Positions 36,127 to 43,890 of a DNA stretch of 64,000 bases are shown one piece after another (position 1 is the stretch's first letter; each line of letters begins with the position of its first letter). The stretch lies in contig JAHBVJ010000028.1 in assembly GCA_019637615.1 (NCBI GenBank), forward strand, positions 53,920 through 117,919, read 5' to 3'. Below the pieces are notes generated by a model. It had not been told where the DNA came from. It searched no databases and saw nothing but the letters and a program-made list of their open reading frames with translations. Both the position numbers and the translations under genes were made by a program. Source of the DNA: Anaerolineae bacterium (GTDB lineage Bacteria; Chloroflexota; Anaerolineae; Aggregatilineales; UBA2796).

Positions 36127-38703
36127 ATGACGGATCCAAACGACCGCAATAAACAAGCGCCAGATGACGTGACCCCAACGGTGACGTTTGAAGAAGAACA
36201 AGACGTGCAACTGAATACGGCTGAAGTCCCATCGGCGCAAGAGGGCAGCCTGAAGATCCCCGATGAACTGCCGATTCTGCCGCTGCGTGGGCTGGTGGTG
36301 TATCCGCAGACGGCGATGCCCTTGAACGTCGGGCAGCCACGTTCGATTCGGCTAGTCGATGACGTAGTAGCGGGTGATCGGCTGATCGGCTTGATCGCCG
36401 CCAAGAACCCGGAACAAGAAACCCCCGGCCCGGATGAAATCTATCAGTACGGTACGTTGGCAGCGATCCACCGCCTATTCCGTGCGCCCGATGGCACGAT
36501 CCGGCTGTTGGTGCAGGGGCTGGCGCGCATCCGCGTGGATAGCTACGCGACGACTGAACCCTATCTCAAGGCCAAGGTCAGCGCCGTGCCAGAGACGGTG
36601 GAAAAAGGGCAGGAAGTCGAAGCCCTGATGCGGATCGTGGTGACGCAGTTCCAGCGCCTTGCCGAGCTGGTGCCGAGCATCCCCAACGAGTTGATCACGT
36701 CCGCCGTCAACGTGGAAGAACCGATGCAGTTGGTGTACGCCGTCGCCACCTACATCCGCATCAGCCTTGACGATGCGCAGCGTATCCTCGAAATCGACAA
36801 CGTGACCGATAAGCTGCGCATGTTGATGACGATCCTGAAGAAGGAACTCGATGTTCTGGAATTGGGGCGCAAGATCCAGACAGAAGCGCAAACGGAGATC
36901 GAAAAAGTCCAGCGTGAGTACTTCCTGCGCGAGCAGATGAAGGCCATCCGCCGCGAACTCGGTGAGGAAGACGAACAGGCCGTCGAGGTCGAAGAATTCC
37001 AGAAGAAGATCGAAGCGGCGCAGATGTCCGACGAAGCCCGTAAGGAAGCCGAGCGCGAGCTTGACCGCCTCTCCAAGCTGCCCACCGCCGCCGCCGAATA
37101 TGGCGTAATCCGTACCTACCTCGACTGGCTGACGAGCCTGCCGTGGGCCAAGCGGACGGACGATAATCTTGACATCAAACATGCCCGCAAAGTCCTCAAC
37201 GAAGACCACTATGGCCTGAAGGATGTCAAGGATCGTATCATCGAGTTCTTGGCGGTGCGCCGACTGCGGGCGGCTCGCTATCCTAAGATCAAGGCCAAGG
37301 GCAAAGAACCCGGCAAGAACGGCGCGAAAGCCGCCAAACCCGAAAAGCAGGATTACGTTCGGCGCGAACGGGAAGGGGCGATCCTGTGCTTTGTGGGGCC
37401 TCCGGGCGTCGGCAAAACTTCGCTCGGCTCATCGATTGCGCGGGCAATGGGGCGCAAGTTCATCCGCATGAGTTTGGGCGGTGTGCGCGATGAGGCCGAA
37501 ATTCGTGGCTTCCGCCGGACGTATATCGGGGCCATGCCGGGGCGTGTAATCCAAACGCTGCGCCGCATCGAAACGCGCAATCCCGTGATCATGCTGGACG
37601 AGATCGACAAACTAGGGCGCGATTTCCGGGGCGATCCGGCTGCCGCGCTGCTGGAAGTGCTCGATCCGGAACAGAATCATGAGTTCCGCGATCACTATCT
37701 GGATACCGCCTTCGATCTCTCCGAGGTGATGTTCATCACCACCGCCAACGAACTCGATCCGATCCCCGGCCCGCTGCTGGATCGCATGGAGATCATTCCG
37801 CTGTCTGGCTACACGGAGCAAGAAAAGGTCGAAATCGCCCGCAGTTACTTGGTGCCGCGTCAGATCAAAGAAAATGGTCTGCTCGGCAGCGAGGTACAGT
37901 TCACCACCGAGGGCTTGCAACTGTTGGTGCGTGACTACACGCGCGAGGCAGGCGTGCGCAACCTTGAGCGCGTCATCGGCTCGGCAGCGCGTAAAGTCGC
38001 CACGCGGATCGCGGAAGGCGACACGAAGAAGGTGCGCGTCACAGGCAATATGGTGCGCACACTGCTCGGCAAACCGCGCTTTGGCTACCATGACGAGATC
38101 AGCGAGCGCACCGACCGTCCCGGTGTGGCGACTGGCCTCTCCGTCACGGCGTTCGGCGGCGATGTGCTGTTTGTGGAAGCGACTGGCTTGGTCGGCGGCA
38201 AAGGCAGCTTCCAATATACGGGTCAGTTGGGCGAGGTCATGCAAGAAAGCGCGCGCGCGGCCTTCAGTTACGTACGTTCGAAGGTGGGCGACTACGGCAT
38301 CACAACCGAATACTTCGAGAAGCATGACATTCACCTGCATGTGCCAGCGGGCGCAGTGCCCAAAGATGGCCCCTCGGCAGGCGTGACGATGGCAACCGCG
38401 CTCGTCTCGCTGATCAGCGGGCGTCCCATTAAGAGCAACGTCGCTATGACGGGCGAGATCACGCTGCGCGGGCAAGTGCTGCCCGTCGGCGGGATCAAAG
38501 ACAAAGTGCTGGCGGCGCACCGCTTCGGCGTGGATACGGTGATCTTACCGCGCCGCAACGAGATCGATCTGGACGACTTGCCCGAAGATGTGCGCACAGC
38601 GCTCAAATTCGTGCTGGCGGAAAAGGTTGAGGATGTGCTGGATAATGCACTCGAACCAGCCGCAAAGCCAGCTACCCGCGCGGCGAAATCGAAAGTACAT
38701 TGA
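36127..38703 (+). CDS. lon: ATP-dependent Lon protease
   Basis: 858 residues. Order: N-terminal LON substrate domain (P-I-L-P-L-R-G-L-V-V-Y-P near 45), coiled coil, AAA+ domain with Walker A G-P-P-G-V-G-K-T at 424-431, and protease domain with catalytic S750 (K-D-G-P-S-A-G) and K793 (G-G-I-K-D-K). A Lys/Gly/Ala-rich insert of about 25 residues precedes the Walker A strand. It degrades misfolded and regulatory proteins in the cytoplasm. Ribosome-binding gagg sits four bases before the ATG. It follows hsp20. Confidence 0.98.
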   Translation: MTDPNDRNKQAPDDVTPTVTFEEEQDVQLNTAEVPSAQEGSLKIPDELPILPLRGLVVYPQTAMPLNVGQPRSIRLVDDVVAGDRLIGLIAAKNPEQETPGPDEIYQYGTLAAIHRLFRAPDGTIRLLVQGLARIRVDSYATTEPYLKAKVSAVPETVEKGQEVEALMRIVVTQFQRLAELVPSIPNELITSAVNVEEPMQLVYAVATYIRISLDDAQRILEIDNVTDKLRMLMTILKKELDVLELGRKIQTEAQTEIEKVQREYFLREQMKAIRRELGEEDEQAVEVEEFQKKIEAAQMSDEARKEAERELDRLSKLPTAAAEYGVIRTYLDWLTSLPWAKRTDDNLDIKHARKVLNEDHYGLKDVKDRIIEFLAVRRLRAARYPKIKAKGKEPGKNGAKAAKPEKQDYVRREREGAILCFVGPPGVGKTSLGSSIARAMGRKFIRMSLGGVRDEAEIRGFRRTYIGAMPGRVIQTLRRIETRNPVIMLDEIDKLGRDFRGDPAAALLEVLDPEQNHEFRDHYLDTAFDLSEVMFITTANELDPIPGPLLDRMEIIPLSGYTEQEKVEIARSYLVPRQIKENGLLGSEVQFTTEGLQLLVRDYTREAGVRNLERVIGSAARKVATRIAEGDTKKVRVTGNMVRTLLGKPRFGYHDEISERTDRPGVATGLSVTAFGGDVLFVEATGLVGGKGSFQYTGQLGEVMQESARAAFSYVRSKVGDYGITTEYFEKHDIHLHVPAGAVPKDGPSAGVTMATALVSLISGRPIKSNVAMTGEITLRGQVLPVGGIKDKVLAAHRFGVDTVILPRRNEIDLDDLPEDVRTALKFVLAEKVEDVLDNALEPAAKPATRAAKSKVH

Positions 38704-38817
38704 CCCCTCATCCCGTCATTGCGCAAGCGGGACTTGGTAAGAAGCGTGGCCTAGCATCCACTGCTTGCGCGATGAAGATGGATAGCGGGGTGACAACCGT
38801 ATAACGGTTTATGAAGT

Positions 38818-38868
38818 TATTACACGCGCATTTAGCCGACCTCGTGTAATATCTACGTGTTTTACACG
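38818..38868 (+). promoter_or_regulatory. Three ttacacg/cgtgtaa motifs upstream of the receiver gene
   Basis: ttacacg at 38819-38825, cgtgtaa at 38843-38849 and ttacacg at 38862-38868. The last two form an inverted repeat with a 12-base spacer, 20 bases before the TTG start. They could be an operator or an overlapping promoter element. Confidence 0.4.
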
Positions 38869-38888
38869 AACACGCAGGAGACAATGAT

Positions 38889-39344
38889 TTGGCGAAGATA
38901 ATGATCGTTGATGATGACAGGACAACGGTGATGTTGCTCACCACCTTCCTCGAATTGGAAGACTTTGCGGTGGTGAATGTGCCGCGCGGTGGCATGGCGA
39001 TGGATAAAGCCCGCGCGGAAAATCCCGATGCATTCCTCATCGACTTCAGATTGCAAGATATGGAAGGCACCAAAGTCATTTCGCTATTACGTGCCGATCC
39101 ACAATTTGCGAAGACACCCATCGTCATGAGTTCTGGCATGAATATTGAGGATGAGGCGCTCAAAGTGGGCGCGAATGTTTTCCTCGTCAAGCCGTTCGAA
39201 CCGGGCGATCTGCCGCGTATTTTCAACGATCTAATCAAAGCGAACACAGCGAACACGTCTAACAACGTAGCCAATACGTCTAGCAGCGCAACCAATCTAT
39301 CTGGCAATGCCGCGAACACGTCGAGCAACACGTCTAAGACATAA
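38889..39344 (+). CDS. Stand-alone response regulator receiver domain
   Basis: 151 residues. TTG start eight bases after ggag; the nearer ATG (38884) is in another frame and stops at once. CheY-like receiver: acidic pocket D8-D9-D10, phospho-acceptor D52 (I-D-F-R-L), S81 and K101 (K-P-F-E). There is no output domain, only a ~35-residue tail of Asn, Thr, Ser and Ala with repeated A-N-T-S. No histidine kinase gene is adjacent, so the partner is unknown. Confidence 0.92.
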   Translation: MAKIMIVDDDRTTVMLLTTFLELEDFAVVNVPRGGMAMDKARAENPDAFLIDFRLQDMEGTKVISLLRADPQFAKTPIVMSSGMNIEDEALKVGANVFLVKPFEPGDLPRIFNDLIKANTANTSNNVANTSSSATNLSGNAANTSSNTSKT

Positions 39345-39383
39345 CCTTCACGCTATGGATTGAACTGGTTCGACACAAGAGAT

Positions 39384-41591
39384 ATGAATCAACAACAGAA
39401 GTCAAAGATGCAGTGGTATCGCATCGATCTGCATCTACACACCCCCGGCTCCGAAGATTATCAGGAACCAAATGCGACCTATCTAGATATTTTGCGCCGT
39501 GCGGAAGTGCGCGGTCTGGATATTATTGCCTTCACTGACCACAACACGGTCAAGGGCTATGACCGGATGACACAAGAAATCCAGCAGCTAGAAATGCTGG
39601 TACGGCTCGACCGCGCGCAACCCGAAGAAAAGCGCCGTTTGGCTGAATACCGCCGCTTGCTAGATAAAATCCTCGTGCTGCCCGGTTTCGAATTTACGGC
39701 GACGTTCGGCTTCCACATCCTCGGCATTTTCCCGCCCACGATGCGCGTGCGTCAGATCGAGCATATTTTGCTCACCCTCAACATTCCATCGATTGTGCTG
39801 GAAGAGGGCAATTCCAACGTCGGCGCTTCCTCCGATGTATTGACGGCCTACCGCGAGATCAACAATGCGGGCGGCTTGGTGATCGCGGCGCACGTCAATT
39901 CAGCGCACGGCGTGGCGATGCGCGGCTTCGATTTCGGCGGGCAAACCAAAATCGCCTATACGCAAGACCCGCATCTGCACTGCCTCGAAGTCACCGATCT
40001 AGAGCGGCGTGGACGCGGCACTACGGCGAGTTTCTTCAGCGGTACCAAGCCCGAATATCCACGCCAGATGCGCTGCATTCAGGGTTCCGATGCACATCGG
40101 CTGACCAAAGACGCCAAGAATGACAAGAATTTGGGCGTGGGCGAACGTACCACCGAAGTCTTGCTGCCCGAAAAATCCTTCCAAGCACTGTACGATCTGT
40201 TCCGTGGCAACGACTTCGCGCGTTCTCGTCCCTATCGCGGCCCCGGCAAAGATTTCTACGATCATGTGCATATCGCGCGTGAAGCTGGCCCCAATATCGT
40301 TCAGTCTTTCTACGACAGCTACGAGCAGCGCACGGGCAAATTGTACGGCATCGTGGCGGATACGTGCGCATTTGCCAACACCAACGGCGGCACGATCTAT
40401 GTAGGCGCGGCCTCCGATATTATGATCCCCGTCACGGGCGTTGACCGCATCAGCGAGTGCATCGAGACCCTGCGCGACGAGATCGGGCATAAGATAATGC
40501 CGCCCATCGAAGTCGAGATCGATATGCTCGAAACCAACAATAAGCAGGTTGTGCGTGTGCGCGTACCACGCGGCACCGAACCGCCATATGTCGTGGACGA
40601 GAACCGTATTTACGTCCGCGAAGAGGCCGAAACGGTGTTAGCCGTCCGTGATGAGATTGTGCGGTTGGTGCAGCGCGTACCGTCCGCTACTGCGGTTTCG
40701 CAGTCGAACATGCAGCCACAAGGGCAGCCACGTCAAGACAATCGGCAGAGCGATCAGCGCCAGCGGCAAGGGCGCGATCAAGGTCAGAACCGCCGCCAGA
40801 ATGACCGCTCGCAAAATCAGCAGGGTCGCCAATCCGACAATCGGGGGCGTCAACAAGGGCGTCAGCAGTATCAAGCCACAGCGCCGAGCACTCCAGCCTC
40901 CCTTGTCGCAGACACACCATTGGAAGTAGTCGAGGCGCTGCCCGTCGAACTGCCACCCGTTCATATCGTGCCCGATGAACAACTAGAAGCGCCGATCTCT
41001 GTAGAAACGCCGCCCGTTGAAACCGTCGAAGCGCCAGCACCCGTCAAGAAAGGGCGTGGTCGTCGCGGCACCAAGACTCAGCAGGTCGAGCAAGCCGCTG
41101 TCGAGCTGCCACAGCCAACCAGCAGCGAACAGCCAGCCGCGGAATTGCCTCCGGTGATCGCGGAACCCCTGCCGACCCAACCGATGCAGCCGATCAAGGT
41201 CGAACCGGGCACGATCAGCGCGCCGCGCACGGGCGTCGAGATCATTGGCACCGAGACGCGCAAGGGTGAGCAATATCACGTCATGCGCGATCTGCGCAAC
41301 GGCAACATCGTCAAGAACGTCACGCGCCAATCGGCTCGCCGTCTGTGGCACTACGCCATCATGGAGCGCGAAAACAACCCCGTCGAGTCAAGCCGCGTCC
41401 AATGGGCGGGCATCATCGGCCTGTGGAAGCGCTACAAGCGCGGCGATGTGATCCGCTACGATTTGGTGATGCGTGATAACGGCGCACCGATGCGCACCTT
41501 CTACGGCGTCACCGAAGACGGGATGCACGGCGCATGGCAGCAGTTCGTGAGCGATGCCGAACCTGAAATCGTGGTCGCTGACGAGGGCTAA
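39384..41591 (+). CDS. PHP-domain phosphoesterase fused to AlbA_2-like domain and disordered region
   Basis: About 735 residues from the ATG at 39384; an in-frame TTG at 39360 adds eight. Domains: PHP metal-dependent hydrolase (D-L-H-L-H-T-P-G-S, F-T-D-H-N, late G-S-D-A-H) to about residue 310, then a Schlafen-like AlbA_2 domain (A-F-A-N-T-N-G-G-T-I-Y-V-G). Next come a Gln/Arg/Asn-rich stretch, a Pro/Glu/Val-rich stretch, and a basic conserved C-terminal ~90 residues (S-A-R-R-L-W-H-Y-A-I). This suggests a nucleic-acid-linked phosphoesterase. It lies between the receiver gene and recA. Confidence 0.88.
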   Translation: MNQQQKSKMQWYRIDLHLHTPGSEDYQEPNATYLDILRRAEVRGLDIIAFTDHNTVKGYDRMTQEIQQLEMLVRLDRAQPEEKRRLAEYRRLLDKILVLPGFEFTATFGFHILGIFPPTMRVRQIEHILLTLNIPSIVLEEGNSNVGASSDVLTAYREINNAGGLVIAAHVNSAHGVAMRGFDFGGQTKIAYTQDPHLHCLEVTDLERRGRGTTASFFSGTKPEYPRQMRCIQGSDAHRLTKDAKNDKNLGVGERTTEVLLPEKSFQALYDLFRGNDFARSRPYRGPGKDFYDHVHIAREAGPNIVQSFYDSYEQRTGKLYGIVADTCAFANTNGGTIYVGAASDIMIPVTGVDRISECIETLRDEIGHKIMPPIEVEIDMLETNNKQVVRVRVPRGTEPPYVVDENRIYVREEAETVLAVRDEIVRLVQRVPSATAVSQSNMQPQGQPRQDNRQSDQRQRQGRDQGQNRRQNDRSQNQQGRQSDNRGRQQGRQQYQATAPSTPASLVADTPLEVVEALPVELPPVHIVPDEQLEAPISVETPPVETVEAPAPVKKGRGRRGTKTQQVEQAAVELPQPTSSEQPAAELPPVIAEPLPTQPMQPIKVEPGTISAPRTGVEIIGTETRKGEQYHVMRDLRNGNIVKNVTRQSARRLWHYAIMERENNPVESSRVQWAGIIGLWKRYKRGDVIRYDLVMRDNGAPMRTFYGVTEDGMHGAWQQFVSDAEPEIVVADEG

Positions 41592-41747
41592 CCACCGCCT
41601 TCTGCACATACTGCCTTCTGCACATTTGTGTCAGGTACAGCGAGGGACGTGGCAACGCGTCCCTTTTGGTCTACCCTTTTACCCTCCGCTTCGGTTTCAA
41701 GACGGTTAATTTCTGCGTAAAACCGATCAACAGCGAGGGATTGTCAG

Positions 41748-41776
41748 TTGCATCTGAGGACAAAAAGAAGTAGACT
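41748..41776 (+). promoter_or_regulatory. Candidate recA promoter
   Basis: ttgcat, 17 bases, tagact, about 50 bases before the recA ATG. No obvious LexA palindrome could be recognised around it. Confidence 0.4.
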
Positions 41777-41825
41777 CAACGTTCTAGTTTCGATGACAAT
41801 GTAACTTAACAACTGGCAGGCTTTC

Positions 41826-42830
41826 ATGGCGGAAGATGGGCGTAATAAAGCGCTTGATGCGGCGCTTTCCGAACTGACCAAACGTTTCGGAGATGGCACC
41901 GTACTCCGATTAGGCGATGCACAACATTTGCAGGTACAGTCGATTCCCACAGGGTCGCTGGCTGTCGATATTGCGACGGGTGTAGGTGGTATCCCCAAAG
42001 GCCGCATAACCGAAATTTATGGTCCGGAAAGCTCCGGTAAAACGACCCTCTGTTTGCACACCATCGGTGAAGCACAACGTACGGGCGGCATTTGCGCGTT
42101 CATCGATATGGAACACGCGCTCGATCCAGTCTATGCCGCAAAAATCGGCGTCGATGTCAATAACCTGTATGTGTCGCAGCCAGATACGGGCGAGCAAGCC
42201 TTGGACATCACCGAAACCCTCGTGCGTTCCGGCGTCTTCGATGTAATCGTGCTGGACAGCGTGGCGGCACTGGTACCCAAAGCCGAATTAGAAGGCGAGA
42301 TGGGCGATAGTCATGTCGGGTTGCAGGCGCGTCTGATGAGTCAAGCGTTGCGTAAACTCTCCGGCGCGATCAAGCATTCCAACGGCGTCGTGATCTTTAC
42401 CAACCAGATTCGCGAAAAGATCGGCGTCATGTTCGGCAGCCCGGAAACCACGACGGGCGGACGCGCGCTCAAATTTTATGCCAGCGTGCGCCTCGACATT
42501 CGCCGTATTCAGGGCATCAAATCCGGCGAAACCGATGTCGGCAACCGGACTCGTGTCCGCGTGACCAAGAATAAGGTCGCCCCGCCCTTCAAAGAAGCCG
42601 AATTCGACATTATGTTCAACGAAGGCATCAGCAAGGTGGGCGATATTCTGGACATCGGCACCGCCTTGGAACTGATCGAGAAGCGCGGTGCGTTTTTCCG
42701 CTATAACGACGGCATGTTGGGGCAAGGCCGCGAATCCGCCAAGGAATTCCTCAAAAAGAATCCGGCGGTTGCCAACGAAATCGAAATGCTCATCCGCGCA
42801 CGCTATGGCCTCGTTCCAGAGCAATCGTAA
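41826..42830 (+). CDS. recA: Recombinase RecA
   Basis: 334 residues, normal length. RecA forms a filament on single-stranded DNA, exchanges strands and triggers the SOS response. Walker A G-P-E-S-S-G-K-T-T at 66-74, F-I-D-M-E-H-A-L-D-P, Walker B V-I-V-L-D-S-V-A-A-L and the L2 loop region F-T-N-Q-I-R-E-K-I-G-V-M-F-G are all canonical. The ATG follows ggcaggc. The C-terminal acidic tail is short. Confidence 0.99.
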   Translation: MAEDGRNKALDAALSELTKRFGDGTVLRLGDAQHLQVQSIPTGSLAVDIATGVGGIPKGRITEIYGPESSGKTTLCLHTIGEAQRTGGICAFIDMEHALDPVYAAKIGVDVNNLYVSQPDTGEQALDITETLVRSGVFDVIVLDSVAALVPKAELEGEMGDSHVGLQARLMSQALRKLSGAIKHSNGVVIFTNQIREKIGVMFGSPETTTGGRALKFYASVRLDIRRIQGIKSGETDVGNRTRVRVTKNKVAPPFKEAEFDIMFNEGISKVGDILDIGTALELIEKRGAFFRYNDGMLGQGRESAKEFLKKNPAVANEIEMLIRARYGLVPEQS

Positions 42831-42868
42831 GGCTGCGCGTTCATGCCCATGAATGCTGAGGACGCCGG

Positions 42869-43387
42869 ATGAGTAGCCCTACGCGGAACAGCGGGTCGCA
42901 GCGTCGGCCCGCTTCTACCCCAACGTCAAACAAGGTCGGCTCGCAGCCAATCCGTAAATCGACGCCCAAACCGCCGCCAAAACAGGTGGCGAGTATGCAG
43001 ATCGTGTTTGGCTCGATTCTGGCGATCAGCTTGCTGTTAGCCATCAATTTCAGCGGGCGCATCGCCGCCGGACAGCGCATTCAGGCCGAGTTGACCGTCT
43101 TGCAAGCCACCATCGCCAGCGAAGAGATGAAGGCCACCGCGCTCAAGCAAGAATTCGACTTTGTGAGCAGCGATGCGTTTGTCGAAGAATGGGCGCGCAG
43201 TCCCGAAGGCATGATGATCAAGCCGGGTGAAGTCTTGGTGATTCCCGTCCCCGGTAAGCAGCAGATTCGCCCCACCGCGACGCCGTTCGTGCCTGTTGCC
43301 GATGCCTCCACCGAGACAGACAACCAGAATTGGAAGCTGTGGTGGCAAATGTTCTTCGACAGCCCACCACCGGGTGACGATAACTGA
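42869..43387 (+). CDS. Septum formation initiator (DivIC/FtsB-like) protein
   Basis: 172 residues. A basic, Ser/Pro-rich cytoplasmic tail (1-42) is followed by one membrane helix (~44-62) and a coiled coil. Then comes V-E-E-W-A-R-S-P-E-G-M-M-I-K-P-G-E-V, the typical end of DivIC/FtsB proteins that tie the late divisome together. A Pro/Thr-rich extracytoplasmic tail ends the protein. It overlaps the Nudix gene by one base (tgatg). Confidence 0.85.
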   Translation: MSSPTRNSGSQRRPASTPTSNKVGSQPIRKSTPKPPPKQVASMQIVFGSILAISLLLAINFSGRIAAGQRIQAELTVLQATIASEEMKATALKQEFDFVSSDAFVEEWARSPEGMMIKPGEVLVIPVPGKQQIRPTATPFVPVADASTETDNQNWKLWWQMFFDSPPPGDDN

Positions 43388-43890
43388 TGGTGACCAAACG
43401 CCAGCTTGCGGAGTGGATCAAGCGCATTCCGCGCCTGTGGGTGTTGGCGCATCGTGTGTATCGGCAGTTTCAACCGTGGCGGACGATTGGCGCGGTAGGC
43501 GTGGTCGTCAACACGGAGGGCAAAGTCCTGATCGTGGAGCATGTCTTCCACCCGACCTACCCGTGGGGTTTACCCGGCGGCTGGATGGGACGCCACGAGA
43601 ATCCCGATGAAACCGTACAGCGTGAAGTCCTCGAAGAGACGGGCTTGCATGTCAAAGTGATCCGTCCACTGCTAGTCGAGCACACGCCCTATCTACCCCG
43701 CCATATCGATCTCTCGTATCTATGCCTCCTCGAAGACACATCACCAGAAATCCACCTGAGTAGCGAACTGCTCTCTTATCGCTGGCTGAGTTTTGACGAG
43801 TTGGCGGAAATGCCACGCTTCCATCAACGTACCTTTGCGGCGGCGAAGGAAGCATGGCACAGCCTGAACGCCAGTACGCCTCACTCGTAG
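43387..43890 (+). CDS. Nudix hydrolase
   Basis: 167 residues. A complete Nudix box G65-x5-E71-x7-R79-E80-V-x-E83-E84-x-G86-L87 coordinates the metal for cleavage of a nucleoside diphosphate linked to X. The N-terminal helix region before the box (W-I-K-R-I-P-R-L-W-V-L-A) is longer than in minimal Nudix enzymes. Substrate unknown. Start and stop overlap the divisome gene, so translation is coupled. The 3' end overlaps the convergent permease by ten bases. Confidence 0.93.
   Translation: MVTKRQLAEWIKRIPRLWVLAHRVYRQFQPWRTIGAVGVVVNTEGKVLIVEHVFHPTYPWGLPGGWMGRHENPDETVQREVLEETGLHVKVIRPLLVEHTPYLPRHIDLSYLCLLEDTSPEIHLSSELLSYRWLSFDELAEMPRFHQRTFAAAKEAWHSLNASTPHS

Noticed and set aside
38708..39331. 207-codon minus-strand frame opposite the receiver gene
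   Set aside because: Antisense to a clear CheY-like domain; no RBS.
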